Shown in pieces: positions 10,615 to 21,357 of a DNA stretch of 64,000 nucleotides. Below the pieces are notes generated by a model, which made no database searches, was not told the DNA's origin, and saw nothing but the letters and a program-made list of their open reading frames with translations. The number at the start of each line of letters is the position of its first letter. Position 1 is the first letter of the stretch. The stretch comes from Syncephalastrum monosporum B8922 (lineage: Eukaryota; Mucoromycota; Mucoromycetes; Mucorales; Syncephalastraceae): assembly GCA_000697355.1 (NCBI GenBank), contig JNEN01001165.1, positions 155,585-219,584 on the forward strand. Direction: 5' to 3'. Position numbers and translations under genes: made by a program.

Positions 10615-12421
10615 TCATAGTGAGAGCTGATCAAAGTGTTCGAGAATTACGTCAACGATCCTTATTTTCAGGTTCATTTCTGCCAGGTCCGCATTATCGT
10701 CTTGATTGCGCAGAAGGGTAGGGCCAAAAACGAGGGCTAAATTTTTCCGGTTCATCAAGTTGCAGTCTTGGTGTTGTTGCACTCTACCCATCCATAACGA
10801 GGAAATTAAAAAAAAAAAAAAAGAATGAGCCTACCATTCTCGCTTGTAATTACTTTTTTTTCTGCCGATACTTGCCTATTGAGGTGTTTCATGAGGTAAC
10901 TCAGTACGACAAAGTGTGCTTCGGGAAGCGTCCGTAAGAGCGCGTGAAGGCGTGCGACGGCCTGGTCACCATCGGCGAGAGTGGCGGCGTGCATAAAGTC
11001 GGCGTGGGCCTGATATGTGAACAGCGGGTCGGGAAGTTCGCGAAAATACATCTTGAGCGTGCTCGTGACGGAGCAGATATCGCCCCATTTCTCATCCGAC
11101 AGGTCCGGGATCTGGCCGCGGTCAAACACGCTCTGCAGCTCACGCATGATGTTGGATCCACCCGACTTGCGGTAGAGGCCTTCAAAATCCATGCCACGTT
11201 CCTCGACGGCGTCGATGCACACGCGCACGACGCACGGCACCTGCCCCTGCTCACGCTTGTACTGGACTGTGAGGGGCGTACCAAATACGGGACGCCGCTG
11301 GCAGCTGTGGCTCTCGCGCATGCACTGGGTGTGGCAGACGGCGTGGCAGTGGCGACACTTTTCGAGATCCTGCAACTGCCACATCATGTCGTGGCACACC
11401 TCGCACCGGCTCGGCTTGAGGACACGCGTCGCCGCAAAGTCTCCTTCCTCCTCCTTCTCCTCCTCCTCTTCCTCCTGCTTGTCGTCCCCCTCGGTTGTTA
11501 TGGGTGACTTGGGCGGTAGAGGGGGTGGCAGCGTGTGTGCATGCGCAGACGCGGTCGAAGAAGGCGAGAGGATCTCTTCAGAGGAAGAGCTGTAGCGTTT
11601 AAAGAGGTTCTTCTTCTTTTTAAAGAGGCGGTCGAGGCTGCTGCTGCGTTTGGGGTCCAAGGCCAGCACGGTGGTGGCGCGCTGGGTCTTTTGCCGTTGG
11701 TCCAAGAAGTTGGTCCCATTCATGACGGCGAGCGCTTCTTTTTCGCGTTCGGACAGGGCGCGCGTCAGATCGTTGCTCATCTCGGTTAGCTGCGCGTTTT
11801 TGCTGTTGAGCAAGATCATTTCCTGGATCAACTCGTCGCGTGCCTGCTCGAGTGTGTGTATGTTTTTTTGTGCCTGCCGTATGTCGCTCTGGAGCGAGTC
11901 CAGTTGGCGTTGAAATGGCAAGGTGAGGGTGGCTTCTGCCCTAATGTCCCGAATGGGTTCTCAGTGAGATGCGGCGCAGACTACTTCCACACTTACGTTG
12001 CTTGATGAATGATGTTATGGCAGTCGGCAGCGAGCGTGTCGCGTAGCTTGCGCAGGGCGTCGCACGTCTCTTGCAAATCCGCATTTTGTTCCGCAGTGCC
12101 CAAGTTGAGCTCTCGCCGCAGCTGTGCTGCCAGCGGATGCTCTTTGTCTTCATGGAAGGAGGAGGTGGTGCCACTGCTAGGGCTGCTTATCTGTGAGCCG
12201 CCGCTTCTTTGTTTTCGCTGTGATCAAGGTTTTAATATAAGGGACGATCATTGTGTGTGGTGTTTTTATATGCTAAAGCGAGCTTGTGGTTTTGTGTTAC
12301 TTGCCTCATCCAGCAACTGCTGTTGGACTTGCTGCAGCTGTCGCTGACAGGCCTGCAATTCCCGCTGCAATACATCGATCTCTAACACGGACGAAGCCTC
12401 GGATGCCGGGGAGCGGGGCAT
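10615..12421 (-). CDS. Coiled-coil, atypical C1 and RhoGAP domain protein
   Basis: Four exons: 12421-12305, 12217-11997, 11940-10835 and 10766-10615, giving 531 residues. The first intron is best read as GC-AG (GAG/GCAAGT), which is in frame. Order of domains: an N-terminal coiled coil (about 8-185, Gln/Leu heptads), a Ser/Pro-rich linker with an acidic run, a C1-like zinc finger (about 291-326, CEVC...CRHC...CHTQC) and a RhoGAP domain (about 335-520) with the arginine finger in GLYRKSGG (near R370) and the late motif NLALVFGPTLLR. RhoGAPs stimulate GTP hydrolysis by Rho/Rac/Cdc42 and shape polarity and septation. The C1 module lacks the first zinc-ligand histidine, so diacylglycerol binding is doubtful. 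The GAP assignment is firm; the target GTPase is unknown. Confidence 0.9.
12299..12304 (-). other. Non-canonical GC-AG intron donor
   Basis: The first RhoGAP intron (12304-12218) begins GCAAGT after GAG and ends CACAG. No GT donor nearby keeps the phase-0 join between LLDE and the next exon. AG/GCAAGT is the usual consensus of the minor GC-AG class. Confidence 0.65.
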
Positions 12422-12999
12422 GGCTGTAAGTTGATATGAGGTGTTATTCTGTTGCAAAGTAAAAGGGAGAGGAAATGGAAGAAGAGAAGAAAGAGGTTTA
12501 GAATAAAGAAAAAGTAACAATAAAAAAGGGTGATGTGATGTATCTCATATGAATTTTCAGGAACAAACATAGACGCAACATTACATTCTTGGAGTGTCGT
12601 TGTTGCACCATACTTTAAAGCGACTATCACGATGCACGCGAACACTGGGCCTGTCTGCCTAAACTCAATTCGATTACAAATTGATAAGCTTTACATGTGG
12701 GCCGGTAACACGGACGCGTCAACTGCGCAGCATAAAAATGCGAGTGAGCTACATTGCGCCGACGCACCTCAGCGCATGGACGTTTTCGTCAGACTGGTAT
12801 GAAATCCAATGAAATAGAGACAGAAAGAGGGAGCCAAGTCCCCGCGGAAAGATAACGAAGGTCAATTAGAGTCATAAATAGAGAAAGCGTGTGTATTTTA
12901 ATGCGTGTGTATGCGGATGCGTGCGTGAATTGATGACAATAGTGATGTGATTTGGGAAGGTGAACGTGTGTTTTGGATAATAGAGAGTATACACAGAGT
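12422..12999. other. Spacer between RhoGAP start and DBP10 stop
   Basis: It holds the RhoGAP promoter and 5' UTR plus the DBP10 3' end, both genes being on the minus strand. No other feature was seen. Confidence 0.6.
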
Positions 13000-15900
13000 T
13001 TAAAACTTCTTCTTTTTGGTGGGACGTGCGTTCTTGGCTTTTCTTCTCTCCATGATCTTGCGCTGTTTCCGCACCTGCGCGGCATCCTTGAGCTCGCTGG
13101 TAGGCTGCTTCCGCTTGCCACCACTACCACCAGTGGCAGGATGCGGCTCAGCGCTCTCGTTGCTGCTGTGGTTGTGGCGGAACCGACGCTGCTGAGTGCT
13201 CTTGTAACTGCTCGCCGCCGAAGCCAGCTCCTGCTCACCCGTGCGCGGCACCGACATGCGCTTCTTCTTTGCCCACTCGTCGTAGCGGCCACTCTTGTAT
13301 GTAGCCGAGATGAGCGCGCCACTTTCGGTGCGGATCATCTTTTTGTTGTCCGAGCCGATACCCATACCGCGCACAAACTTCTTCTTTTTGGCGTCCCATC
13401 GCAGCGCATTCCGGTTCTGCTGGTTCATGGCGTCATTATCATCGCCAATCAGGTCCAGCTGAGCCTTGTTGGCCATCTCGGCAAAGTTACCGGTGGTGTC
13501 CATGTCGTAGCCACGCTCCGCACTGGCACCCTTTTGTGTGTAGGATATGTAGTATTCGTCATCACGGTGGTTGTTTTTCGATTCTGTATCCATGTCTAGA
13601 TGAGCCCTTGCTCTTCTTTGCAAATGATAGATATTACCTTTGCTAGGTATCTTGAAAGCTTTCTGCAGGTCTTCTTCCTCGACATCACTACCGAGGTCCT
13701 GGACGGGTTCAAAGTCGGGTTCGGTGCTTGTGTTCTTGGCCGCCAACTGGGCCTTGTTGGCATCGATGATACCGCCCACCAGCTGTCGTCGCTGGCGCAT
13801 AATCAAGGTAGCCTCGGTAGCCTTCTTGTGTCCACGCTGTCCCACTTCAAAGATGGTCTATCGCACGCAATGTATGAGTTGCCTGGAAGGAGATACACGT
13901 AAGATGAGAATAAAGTGTTAATTACCTCTGACGGGCGGAAACCAGAAATCTTGCTGATCATTTCCAGACGCTGCTTCTCTGTGTCATCAAATTGATGACC
14001 CACTACAAGCGAAATTGAGTCGGTAAGAATCAAAATTGCTTGACAGACCTCGCTTTCCCACTTACCCAGCAGAGGATGGATGCTCAGCCACGTCTCCTTC
14101 TTTGCAATATCTTTGGCGCGCGTATAGCTTTCGGCCGCAGCGCGCGCCTTGGTCCGGTTGTAAAGCTTCAGAGCATTGGTCGCGGTCTTGTGGAGACCCT
14201 CCAAGCTCGCGTCATTGGCCACATGGTTGCGCACCCAGGTGACATCGTCACTGAGAGAGTCCTTGGGGAATGCACCACAGATAAGGCCGGTGGTGTAGTC
14301 CACGTTTTCCTTGTTCATCTCGTCTTGGCCAGCCACAATCTTGCGGGTCAAGAACAGCTCGAGGTCGACCAGGTGCGGTACGTCTGCGGTGGTCAGCAGC
14401 GAGTAAGCCCAACCACGTCGACCGGCACGAGCCGCACGACCGACACGATGGACAAACACCTTGGAAGAGCCGCAAAAGTCGTAGTTGATGACATTCTCCA
14501 AAATGGGGATATCGATACCACGCGCGGCGACGTCCGTGACGACCATAATGTTGGTCTGACCCGTACGGAACTTGTTGATCTGGATGCTACGCGCAGTCTG
14601 GTCCAGAGAGCCGTACACGTACGAGACCTGATAGCCGAGGGTCATGAGAATGCTGGCGAGGTAGTCGACGTGGTGCTTCGTGGCCGTAAACAGGATCGTC
14701 TGACGATCCTCCTCGGTGGCGGTGGTGGGTTTTGACTTTCTCTTCTTCTTGTGGTCATCGCGCTGTTTTCCGGACTGACTCGTCGTCTTTGGAAGCTTGA
14801 TGACGTTACGCAGCAAGTACAAGAGCGCGGCTTCCTTTTCAGATTCCTTCACTGCAAAAAAGGCCATCTAGAATAGACGCTCGGCATAAGTATTTCCAAC
14901 CCCATGGCCCAAATCATACTACTTGACTCACCTCGAGGTCCTTGCTGATCTTGGTGTCCGCATCCAGACGAATCAGGGTAGGTTCTTGCAAACCGGCCTT
15001 GGCAAAGTCGACGAGCATCTTGGGGAGCGTGGCGGAGAAGAGGAGGGTTTGGCGATTGGGAGGCAAACGCGACAAGATTTCGTGCAGCTGGACAGCGAAA
15101 CCCATCTCGAACAGACGATCGGCCTCGTCAAACACGACGTACTCGAGCGAGCGCAAGTCGAGTTCCATCTCGACTGCCAAGTGGAGCAGACGACCGGGCG
15201 TGGCAATCAGGATATCGGGGTTGCTGGCCATCATGGTGAACTGGTCCTCGAGACTGTCGCCACCGACGAGCACGCAGCTGCGCAGATCGGTGTACTTGCC
15301 GAGCTCCTTGCACACCTTTTGGGTCTGCATGGCCAGTTCACGCGAGGGCGAAAGGACAAGGCCACGCGCACCCACCTTGGCCGAGTGGGCCTTGAGACGA
15401 TCGAGCAGAGGCAGCAAGAAAGCAGCCGTTTTGCCTGAGCCGGTGCGCGCCATACCCACAACGTCCTGGCCCTCCATGATGGGCGGGATACACTTGCGCT
15501 GGATCGGCGTAGGCACCTTGAAGCCCTTGTGCAGCACAGCCTTGAAGATCGGAAGGGTCAGGCCCATGGACTGGAAACCTCCCGACTTTTTGTTCTTTCG
15601 GTTAGCAGCCACGTTCTCTTTGGCAATAAACTTTTCGTCGTCTTCGTCGTCCTGATCGTCTTCGTCTTCGCTGACCGTAATCTTCTTGGCAGCAGGCTGG
15701 GCTTTGCTGCGTGCGCTCGGTGCAGCCGGCGCAGCGGTCGAGGTCGGCAGGGAGCTAAACATGTCAAAGCTCTGGTCCTCTTCATCGCTGAGATCCCGTG
15801 TCGCTGTCGGATTCAAGGGCACGATCTCGAAATCAGAGTCCTCGTCGTCGTCGGTCTTCTTTTTGTACTTTTTCTTTTGGTACTCTTGTCTCTTTTGCTT

Positions 15901-16026
15901 GGCGATCGACTTTTGCTTAGGTTCGTCCTTCTTCTTCTCGTTGCCCGGTTTGCTGCCCGGTTTGCTGCCGGCGCGTTGCTTGGGCTGTGCCTTTTTCTGG
16001 CTCGTCAATGGTTTTTTGGCGGCCAT
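13000..16026 (-). CDS. DBP10: ATP-dependent DEAD-box RNA helicase Dbp10 (DDX54 type)
   Basis: Four exons: 16026-14932, 14867-14066, 14002-13926 and 13857-13000, giving 943 residues. Nucleolar helicase of 60S ribosome assembly. Visible motifs: Q-motif region at 151-180 ([15 protein letters not shown] then TPIQRKCIP), motif I ARTGSGKT (193-200), SPSREL, TPGRL, DEAD (300-303), SAT (331-333), then in the second RecA lobe [11 protein letters not shown] and [10 protein letters not shown]. The Dbp10-specific C-terminal domain is present ([13 protein letters not shown]...ERGYDM), followed by a very basic tail ending PTKKKKF. The N-terminal ~150 residues are Lys-rich with acidic patches, as expected for a nucleolar protein. 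A 42-nt stretch (13596-13637) bounded by GTAAT...CTAG sits in frame in an unconserved loop and may be a very short intron. It is divergent from the holocytochrome c synthase gene, sharing a 718-bp spacer. Confidence 0.95.
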
Positions 16027-16744
16027 CGATCGATCGTGTCAAGCAGGAAAAGTGCCGCCTTTTTTTTTTCTCCTTTGTGAATCCCTTTTCTGACCTAGAA
16101 ATTGTGGCTGAGCGCAGGTACATTTTCTCGTAAATTCATGCAAATGTGCTGCTGATTATTCTATTCAATCCGCCTACAGGATCCTTTGATTTTCGGCGGT
16201 ATAGAGGAAGGGGGGGGTTCTCTTTCTGCATACAGCGGCTGCTCTAATTTGGTATCATCCGTACTGGATTAGGTCCGCATGCTCGTCGGTTCAGTTTTAC
16301 GGTTATTGCTGGTGAACTGGGTAAAGTGGTTCGTTAATAGTCCCGGGTTCTTTACAACAATACAAAGCGTCAAGAGAATCTCTTTGCTGGATCCCGAGAT
16401 TGATAAGACTAGATGCAAATGTATAGCTGTGCGCAATCGGAAATGCTACCGTAGATATACAAATGCTAGTAGGCTATCTTATAGTAGTTCCCTATGTAGA
16501 ATCTAGTTAGATGCACTAGCGCTGTGCATACACTGCGTATTTTTTTACATTTTAGTAAGAATATACACCACCATAGATCACAGATGTTGCGGTGCAGACT
16601 TCTTCTACAGGGTAGATGAGGGGCGCTTGATAGTGCGGTGAGCGGGCCGCCCTGCCCGTTGTCATTCACATAAATTTAGGCGCTCCCGGCCAAACCACTC
16701 CGCTCCCCCCTTCCACAAAACATACACAGTTACGCACAGATAGA
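16027..16744. other. Divergent promoter region of DBP10 and holocytochrome c synthase
   Basis: The two starts face away from each other across 718 bp. The left part has a pyrimidine-rich DBP10 leader; no other gene is supported. Confidence 0.6.
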
Positions 16745-17693
16745 ATGGCTGACAAGTGCCCGGTCGACCACACTGCTTATAAGCACTTTGTCCCTCCCAA
16801 GCCAGAGCAGCAGCAGCAGAAGCAGCCGGAAGAAGAGAAGCCGACCTGCCCCGTCGACCACACCACCTACAAGCACTTTGTGCCTCCCAAAACAGACGAC
16901 AATGAGAAGCCGACCTGTCCCGTCGATCCCGCGAGCTACCAGCACTTTGTGCCTCAGAAAGAAGGCTGCGATTCCGAGGCGATTGATGCGAGCAACAACA
17001 TGCCCGCCGTTGCGCAGCAGACCCCCCACAAAGACCAAAAGATTCCCCTGGGCACCGACCGCGAGATCTCGTCTATTCCGCGGGCCACCAAGGACGGCGA
17101 CCAAAAGTGGATCTACCCTTCCGAACAAATGTTCTTCAATGCGATGCGCCGAAAGAACTGGAATCCGGAAGAGCGGGACATGTCCGTCGTGGTGCCGATC
17201 CACAATGCCGTGAACGAGCAGGCCTGGGTCAAGATTCTCGAGTGGGAGAAGCTGCATACCACGTAAGTTGGAGGACACAGTGCCTGTGGGTTTCTATTTT
17301 TATTTTTCAGCAGGCTCGCCTAATGTGAGAATTTGACAGGGAATGCAACCAGCCCAAGCTCGTCAAGTTTCAGGGACGCCCCAAAGATATCACTCCCAAG
17401 GCGCGCATTCGATCATGGTTCGGGTAAGCTGCTCATTCTGTGTTGTGTGTCCTCTTCCTCGTGTGATTTTTGTGCTCAATACGGTGGATAGCTATGCCTT
17501 GCCCTTTGACCGGCACGACTGGACCGTCGACCGCTGTGGCGAGAGGGTCACCTACGTCATTGACTTTTATACCGGCAAGCGCGATCCACGCCGGCCCGAG
17601 GCCGTCAGCTTCTATCTCGATGTGCGACCGGCCGTGAGCCCCAGCGGCGTATGGGACCGCATGCGCATGGCCTTCAAGGAATTCACTTCATAA
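16745..17693 (+). CDS. CYC3: Holocytochrome c synthase (cytochrome c heme lyase) with three CPV motifs
   Basis: Three exons: 16745-17262, 17340-17423 and 17492-17693, giving 267 residues. The enzyme attaches heme to apocytochrome c in the mitochondrial intermembrane space. Family signatures seen: WIYPSEQMFFNAM, RKNWNPEE, the heme-ligand helix VVPIHNAVNEQAW, KFQGRPKDITPKAR, LPFDRHDWTVDRCG, YVIDFYTG and the terminal LDVRPAVSP. The N-terminus carries three near-identical units, each a heme-regulatory Cys-Pro-Val followed by a xYxHFVPP box (Cys5, Cys35 and Cys58). Homologues typically have one or two CPV motifs. No cleavable presequence is visible, consistent with the family's internal targeting. 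The gene converges on the NSUN methyltransferase gene across 189 bp. Confidence 0.95.
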
Positions 17694-17762
17694 CTTATTT
17701 TATCTGTAAAGCATCCCGATAAAGCATTCTTGTCATTCGATACAAAACAAGACGTATAACTG

Positions 17763-17846
17763 TTGCACACATACGCACATACACATATACACACATACAC
17801 ACATACACACATACACACATACACACATACACATACATACACGATA
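17763..17846. repeat. ACACAT-type microsatellite
   Basis: Tandem ACACATAC-like units in the convergent spacer between the holocytochrome c synthase and NSUN genes. No coding role is apparent. Confidence 0.9.
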
Positions 17847-17882
17847 TATTCATGACTTGATGATGCGCACCTGTCTAGATAT

Positions 17883-18974
17883 CTAAGCCGCTTCCTCTCC
17901 TTCTTCATCCTCTTCCTGTACTGGATCGCCCTCTTCCTCATCCTCCGATGCAGCCTTGTCTTCCTTCTCGACGCCCGTACGTCGCAGCACAGCAAAGAAC
18001 AGGGGACCCCAGCCCTCGGTCTTGTCTGGTAAGACAATCCATCCGTACTTGGTCGGCTCACCGATGGGCCACGTCCGTCGCACGACCTCCAGCGGGACCT
18101 TGCCCTTGCGCAGCATCTTGGAGATCACCTTGTCGTTCTCGACGGAGCTGATCGAGCAGGTGCCGTAGACAACCAGTCCACCGACCGCGACCGAGTAGGC
18201 CGCCGCCTTGAGCAGCGCGAGCTGCCGCTTGGCGTTGATGACGGTCCGCTTGGGCGTCCACATCTCAAACTCCTTCTCGTCATGCAGCAGGTGGCGCTCG
18301 GACGAGCAGGGCGCGTCGAGCAAGACCTTGTCGTACTGCTCCGGCTCCGAATACCGCTTCGTGCCATCCCGACCTGTCACCGTGATGGCTTCTTCTACCA
18401 CGTCCGGCGGGAGGTATTCGTCCAGGACCTGGCGCAGGCGCCTCCGTCGGTCGTTGGAGAGCTCGTTGACGGTCAGCTGCCCACCCATCCGTGGGTCCAG
18501 CTTCTGCAGGATCGCGAGCGACTTGCCACCGGGCGCGGCGCACAGGTCAAGGACGCGGTCATGGGGTTCGAGAGCGAGGGCCTCGGTGGCCAGCACAGAG
18601 CCGGCGTCGAGGATATAGTAATCCCGCAGCTTGTGCCGATCGTGGGATGGCGGTGGGTACCGGGATTGATCGCGTGATACGAGACAGCGCGTCTGGAGGT
18701 ATTCGAGGCGTTCGAGATTGCTGGCGAGGGGCGTCAGCTTGGCACCGAGATCGTCGGTGTGGCAGTACTTGTTGATCAACAGACAATGGCGGACGGGCTT
18801 CTGCAGCGCTTCGAGCAAGCCCTGCCACCGCTCTGTGCCCCACTCTTGTTCGTAATGTGCACTGAATCCATTGAACACGGACTGCTTCCGGTCTTGTTCA
18901 CGTTGAAGCGCCTTCTGCTTGCTTTTCGAGAGCGTGCTCTTCTTGCCCTTGTCCTGCTTTTTGCCCCCTGCCAT
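17883..18974 (-). CDS. RsmB/NOP-family RNA m5C methyltransferase, NSUN3/NSUN4 type
   Basis: Single exon, 363 residues. A class I SAM-dependent methyltransferase that makes 5-methylcytosine in RNA. Visible motifs: motif I VLDLCAAPGGKS (SAM loop), the acidic ribose-binding NELSNDRRRRL, motif IV LLDAPCSSERH, and motif VI VVYGTCSISSVEND with the catalytic cysteine. The N-terminal ~30 residues are Lys/Gln-rich; the next segment (FNGFSAHYEQEWGTERWQGL) resembles the N-terminal part of NSUN3/4, whose members act on mitochondrial RNA. A strong mitochondrial presequence is not obvious, so the compartment is open. The C-terminus is an acidic Glu/Asp tail. Being intronless is unusual among its neighbours. 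Confidence 0.88.
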   Translation of the reverse strand: MAGGKKQDKGKKSTLSKSKQKALQREQDRKQSVFNGFSAHYEQEWGTERWQGLLEALQKPVRHCLLINKYCHTDDLGAKLTPLASNLERLEYLQTRCLVSRDQSRYPPPSHDRHKLRDYYILDAGSVLATEALALEPHDRVLDLCAAPGGKSLAILQKLDPRMGGQLTVNELSNDRRRRLRQVLDEYLPPDVVEEAITVTGRDGTKRYSEPEQYDKVLLDAPCSSERHLLHDEKEFEMWTPKRTVINAKRQLALLKAAAYSVAVGGLVVYGTCSISSVENDKVISKMLRKGKVPLEVVRRTWPIGEPTKYGWIVLPDKTEGWGPLFFAVLRRTGVEKEDKAASEDEEEGDPVQEEDEEGEEAA

Positions 18975-20712
18975 ACAAAAAATTCAAAAGCGTCATTTTT
19001 TTTTTTTTTGCTCTGTCGCCCACACAGGTTGCCCTAAACAAGAAATTCGCCCCAGGTGACACAAAAAAATACAGCAGTTGAGCCAGAGCACACTACAGCC
19101 AGCCCCTGGCTGAGGTCCTTTGTCAGAGACATCGACCTTCTCAATACACGGATCCACAAGATACGAGTCGTGTACCACTAAACACATGGGTAAAACATAT
19201 GAATTCTTATGAATATTTCTATATAATGTTTGTGCAGATGTTAGGCTATGTAACAGATACAGCTATAGTATTGATCCAATTTGGTCACAAACAGGACGAT
19301 CTAAATATATAGGCTATCTAATCTTACTATGCTCTGCGATGGTCGAACGTATGAAGCTGACTTGTGAGAAATATCCTGCACTATCCAGCAGCCTGGCAAG
19401 CCTATCCTGCGTCCTTTTGCTGCGTAATCCCATATGCCGTGTGGCACAATATTGCGTATCAGGATAGCATGCATAGACGTGCATGTGCTCGAATGGTGTT
19501 CTGAGAGACCCAACTGTCATAAAATTCCGCACGATGTCGTAAGTCGTCGCCATATTCGCGTCGGCGCCGGTGAGTGAATGGGCAATCGATAAGGGTGTGT
19601 CTGCGCGCGTGTACCACATGCCCTGCTGCAGGAGACGTACACTAACAGTAATTCGTCTAAGCCGATCCTCCGTTTCCATGGAAGAGACTTAGGAAACGGA
19701 AATCCCACACGCTATGGAGGCCTCTGCGACCATGACCACGTGCCATAATCTCTCCAACATGAGGATGCGAGAAATATAAGCTCTGCATACGCACACATTT
19801 TCGACAAACGCACATATTATGAGGAGAGCCAGGTAGACTACAAAAGATAGCAAAGAGCGTTATGGGGATAGTACGTGTGCAATCCTGAAGGCTAAGAACG
19901 TTTACTACATGCATTTTCTTTTTAATGAATTATAGAATTCGACTCTCGTTGGGCAGGCGAATGCTTTTTTCAAACTCTTCTCGGTGCACGTAAAGGATAT
20001 GGCAGGTATCATCCCAAACGCCGCAAATGGGAAGCCCCTGCAGCCTGCTGGTACACAAATGCAGCGGACAACTTCTTTATAGTATACCGCGGAAAATTGA
20101 ACCGAACACAATCCCTTAATGCTGTAAAATTGCTTGAAGGGGTAGTGCTGAATTTGCAAGTCGTGTCCTCTTGACGCGTCTCTGCTTACGCTCCTGCTAA
20201 GATAGTCCTTTTATGCGAAAAAAGCTTGAAAATGGCGCCGTCATCATAAAAAATAAGAGCAGCATGATTCTCCAAATTCTGAAACAACGCGCCCGAGGCA
20301 TTCTCCTCGTCCTTCTGGTATTGGCAAAAAAAAAAGGTTGCTTCACTCCCCATTTTGAAAGGGGTACTCTATGTGCCTGGTCTAAGCCTTCCTGGTGATA
20401 TGTATGTATATGCATTTGCATCTTGTAGCGCTTGTCACACCCTTGGAAAAGCGATCACGTAGTACAACTTGGCGCGCACCAATCATGAGGTCATTCGCTG
20501 ACAGACGCGGATGAATCCCTTCCCCCTTCCTCGCGGAGCATGTATGTAATGTACATATTACGATGGAGTCGCATGCATATGGGCTCCTCGTCACCATCGA
20601 AACACGCGTGTGGCAATTCAAGATTCGGATATAAATACGCGTCCTTGTCTGCCTGTCGTCGACGCTTACTTCATCCCATCTCTTCTCTTTAACACGCACT
20701 CTGATCTCCAAT
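18975..20712. other. Gene-free spacer; promoter of the secreted Cys-rich gene at its right end
   Basis: Several short open frames exist but none has splice logic or family resemblance. A 121-codon minus-strand frame (19314-19679) is the longest. A TATA box for the next gene lies near the right end. Confidence 0.5.
20630..20637 (+). promoter_or_regulatory. TATA box of the secreted CX3C protein gene
   Basis: TATAAATA, 76 nt before the first base of the ATG, followed by a pyrimidine-rich leader. This spacing suits a TATA-driven, probably strongly expressed gene. Confidence 0.6.
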
Positions 20713-21236
20713 ATGCAGCTTACTTTTGTCGCCGTTGCCACTGCCCTCGTTGCCGCCCAGGCCGCTTCCGCCTTTGGTAGCTGCAGTGACGCCCAGGTCC
20801 ACCTCAGTACGTCTGTGCTTTTCAACAGTCTTGCTATGGATGCTAATGCGCTTTTTTTTTTTTTTTACCTTTAGCTGATATCTATCCCCGCGAGCACCGC
20901 TGCTACAACCACTGCATGAGCGACTCGTACACCACCCGCACCGAATGCAATGGTATCTGCGGTACTTCGAGCTGCATTGAGTGGTGCATGGACAGCCACT
21001 TTACCTTCAAGGGCAACTTTGGCAAGTGCCACGCCGAGTGCACAAGCAAGGGTATGTGAGCGAAAAAGTGGACCTTATTTACAATACTAATGCAATCATT
21101 AGATTACGCTGAAATTGAGCGCTGCACCAAGAATTGCCAGGGCAAGGTCAAGTACCTGCCCGAGTCGGATTCTGACCGCAAGCGTTTCGAAGAGGATTGC
21201 CGCTACAGCTGCGAGCGCGATGCCCTCTACCAATAA
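20713..21236 (+). CDS. Small secreted cysteine-rich protein with six CX3C pairs
   Basis: Three exons: 20713-20806, 20875-21051 and 21103-21236, giving 134 residues. A clear signal peptide (MQLTFVAVATALVAAQAASA) is followed by a mature domain with 13 cysteines. Twelve of them fall in six C-x-x-x-C pairs (CYNHC, CNGIC, CIEWC, CHAEC, CTKNC, CRYSC), spaced roughly 12-30 residues apart; one further Cys comes first. Such regular CX3C pairing suggests a helical disulfide-stapled fold. It has no transmembrane segment or GPI signal after the signal peptide, so it should be secreted. Function is unknown; possibilities include a cell-surface, antimicrobial-like or effector-like protein. I recognise no named family. 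Strong TATA box upstream and AATAAA downstream. Confidence 0.85.
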
Positions 21237-21351
21237 CAAGAATGGTCTCATTAGTTTCGTTAAAAAAAGCCATCTGCTTCATACCCCACACAAAAACCTA
21301 TAAAATCCCACTTTATTTCCGGTATGGATACCGAACAATTGATACCAAGTA

Positions 21352-21357
21352 AATAAA
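21352..21357 (+). terminator. Probable polyadenylation signal of the CX3C gene
   Basis: AATAAA about 116 nt after the stop codon, in an AT-rich 3' flank. Confidence 0.45.

Noticed and set aside
14040..14735. 231-codon plus-strand frame
   Set aside because: Exact antisense shadow of DBP10 exon 2.
16745..18974. A functional mitochondrial gene cluster (holocytochrome c synthase, NSUN, ATP synthase e, ADP/ATP carrier)
   Set aside because: The genes are on mixed strands and separated by unrelated genes; proximity alone does not support co-regulation.
19314..19679. 121-codon minus-strand open frame
   Set aside because: Overlaps other open frames of similar quality, has no splice context, domain or codon bias like nearby genes.
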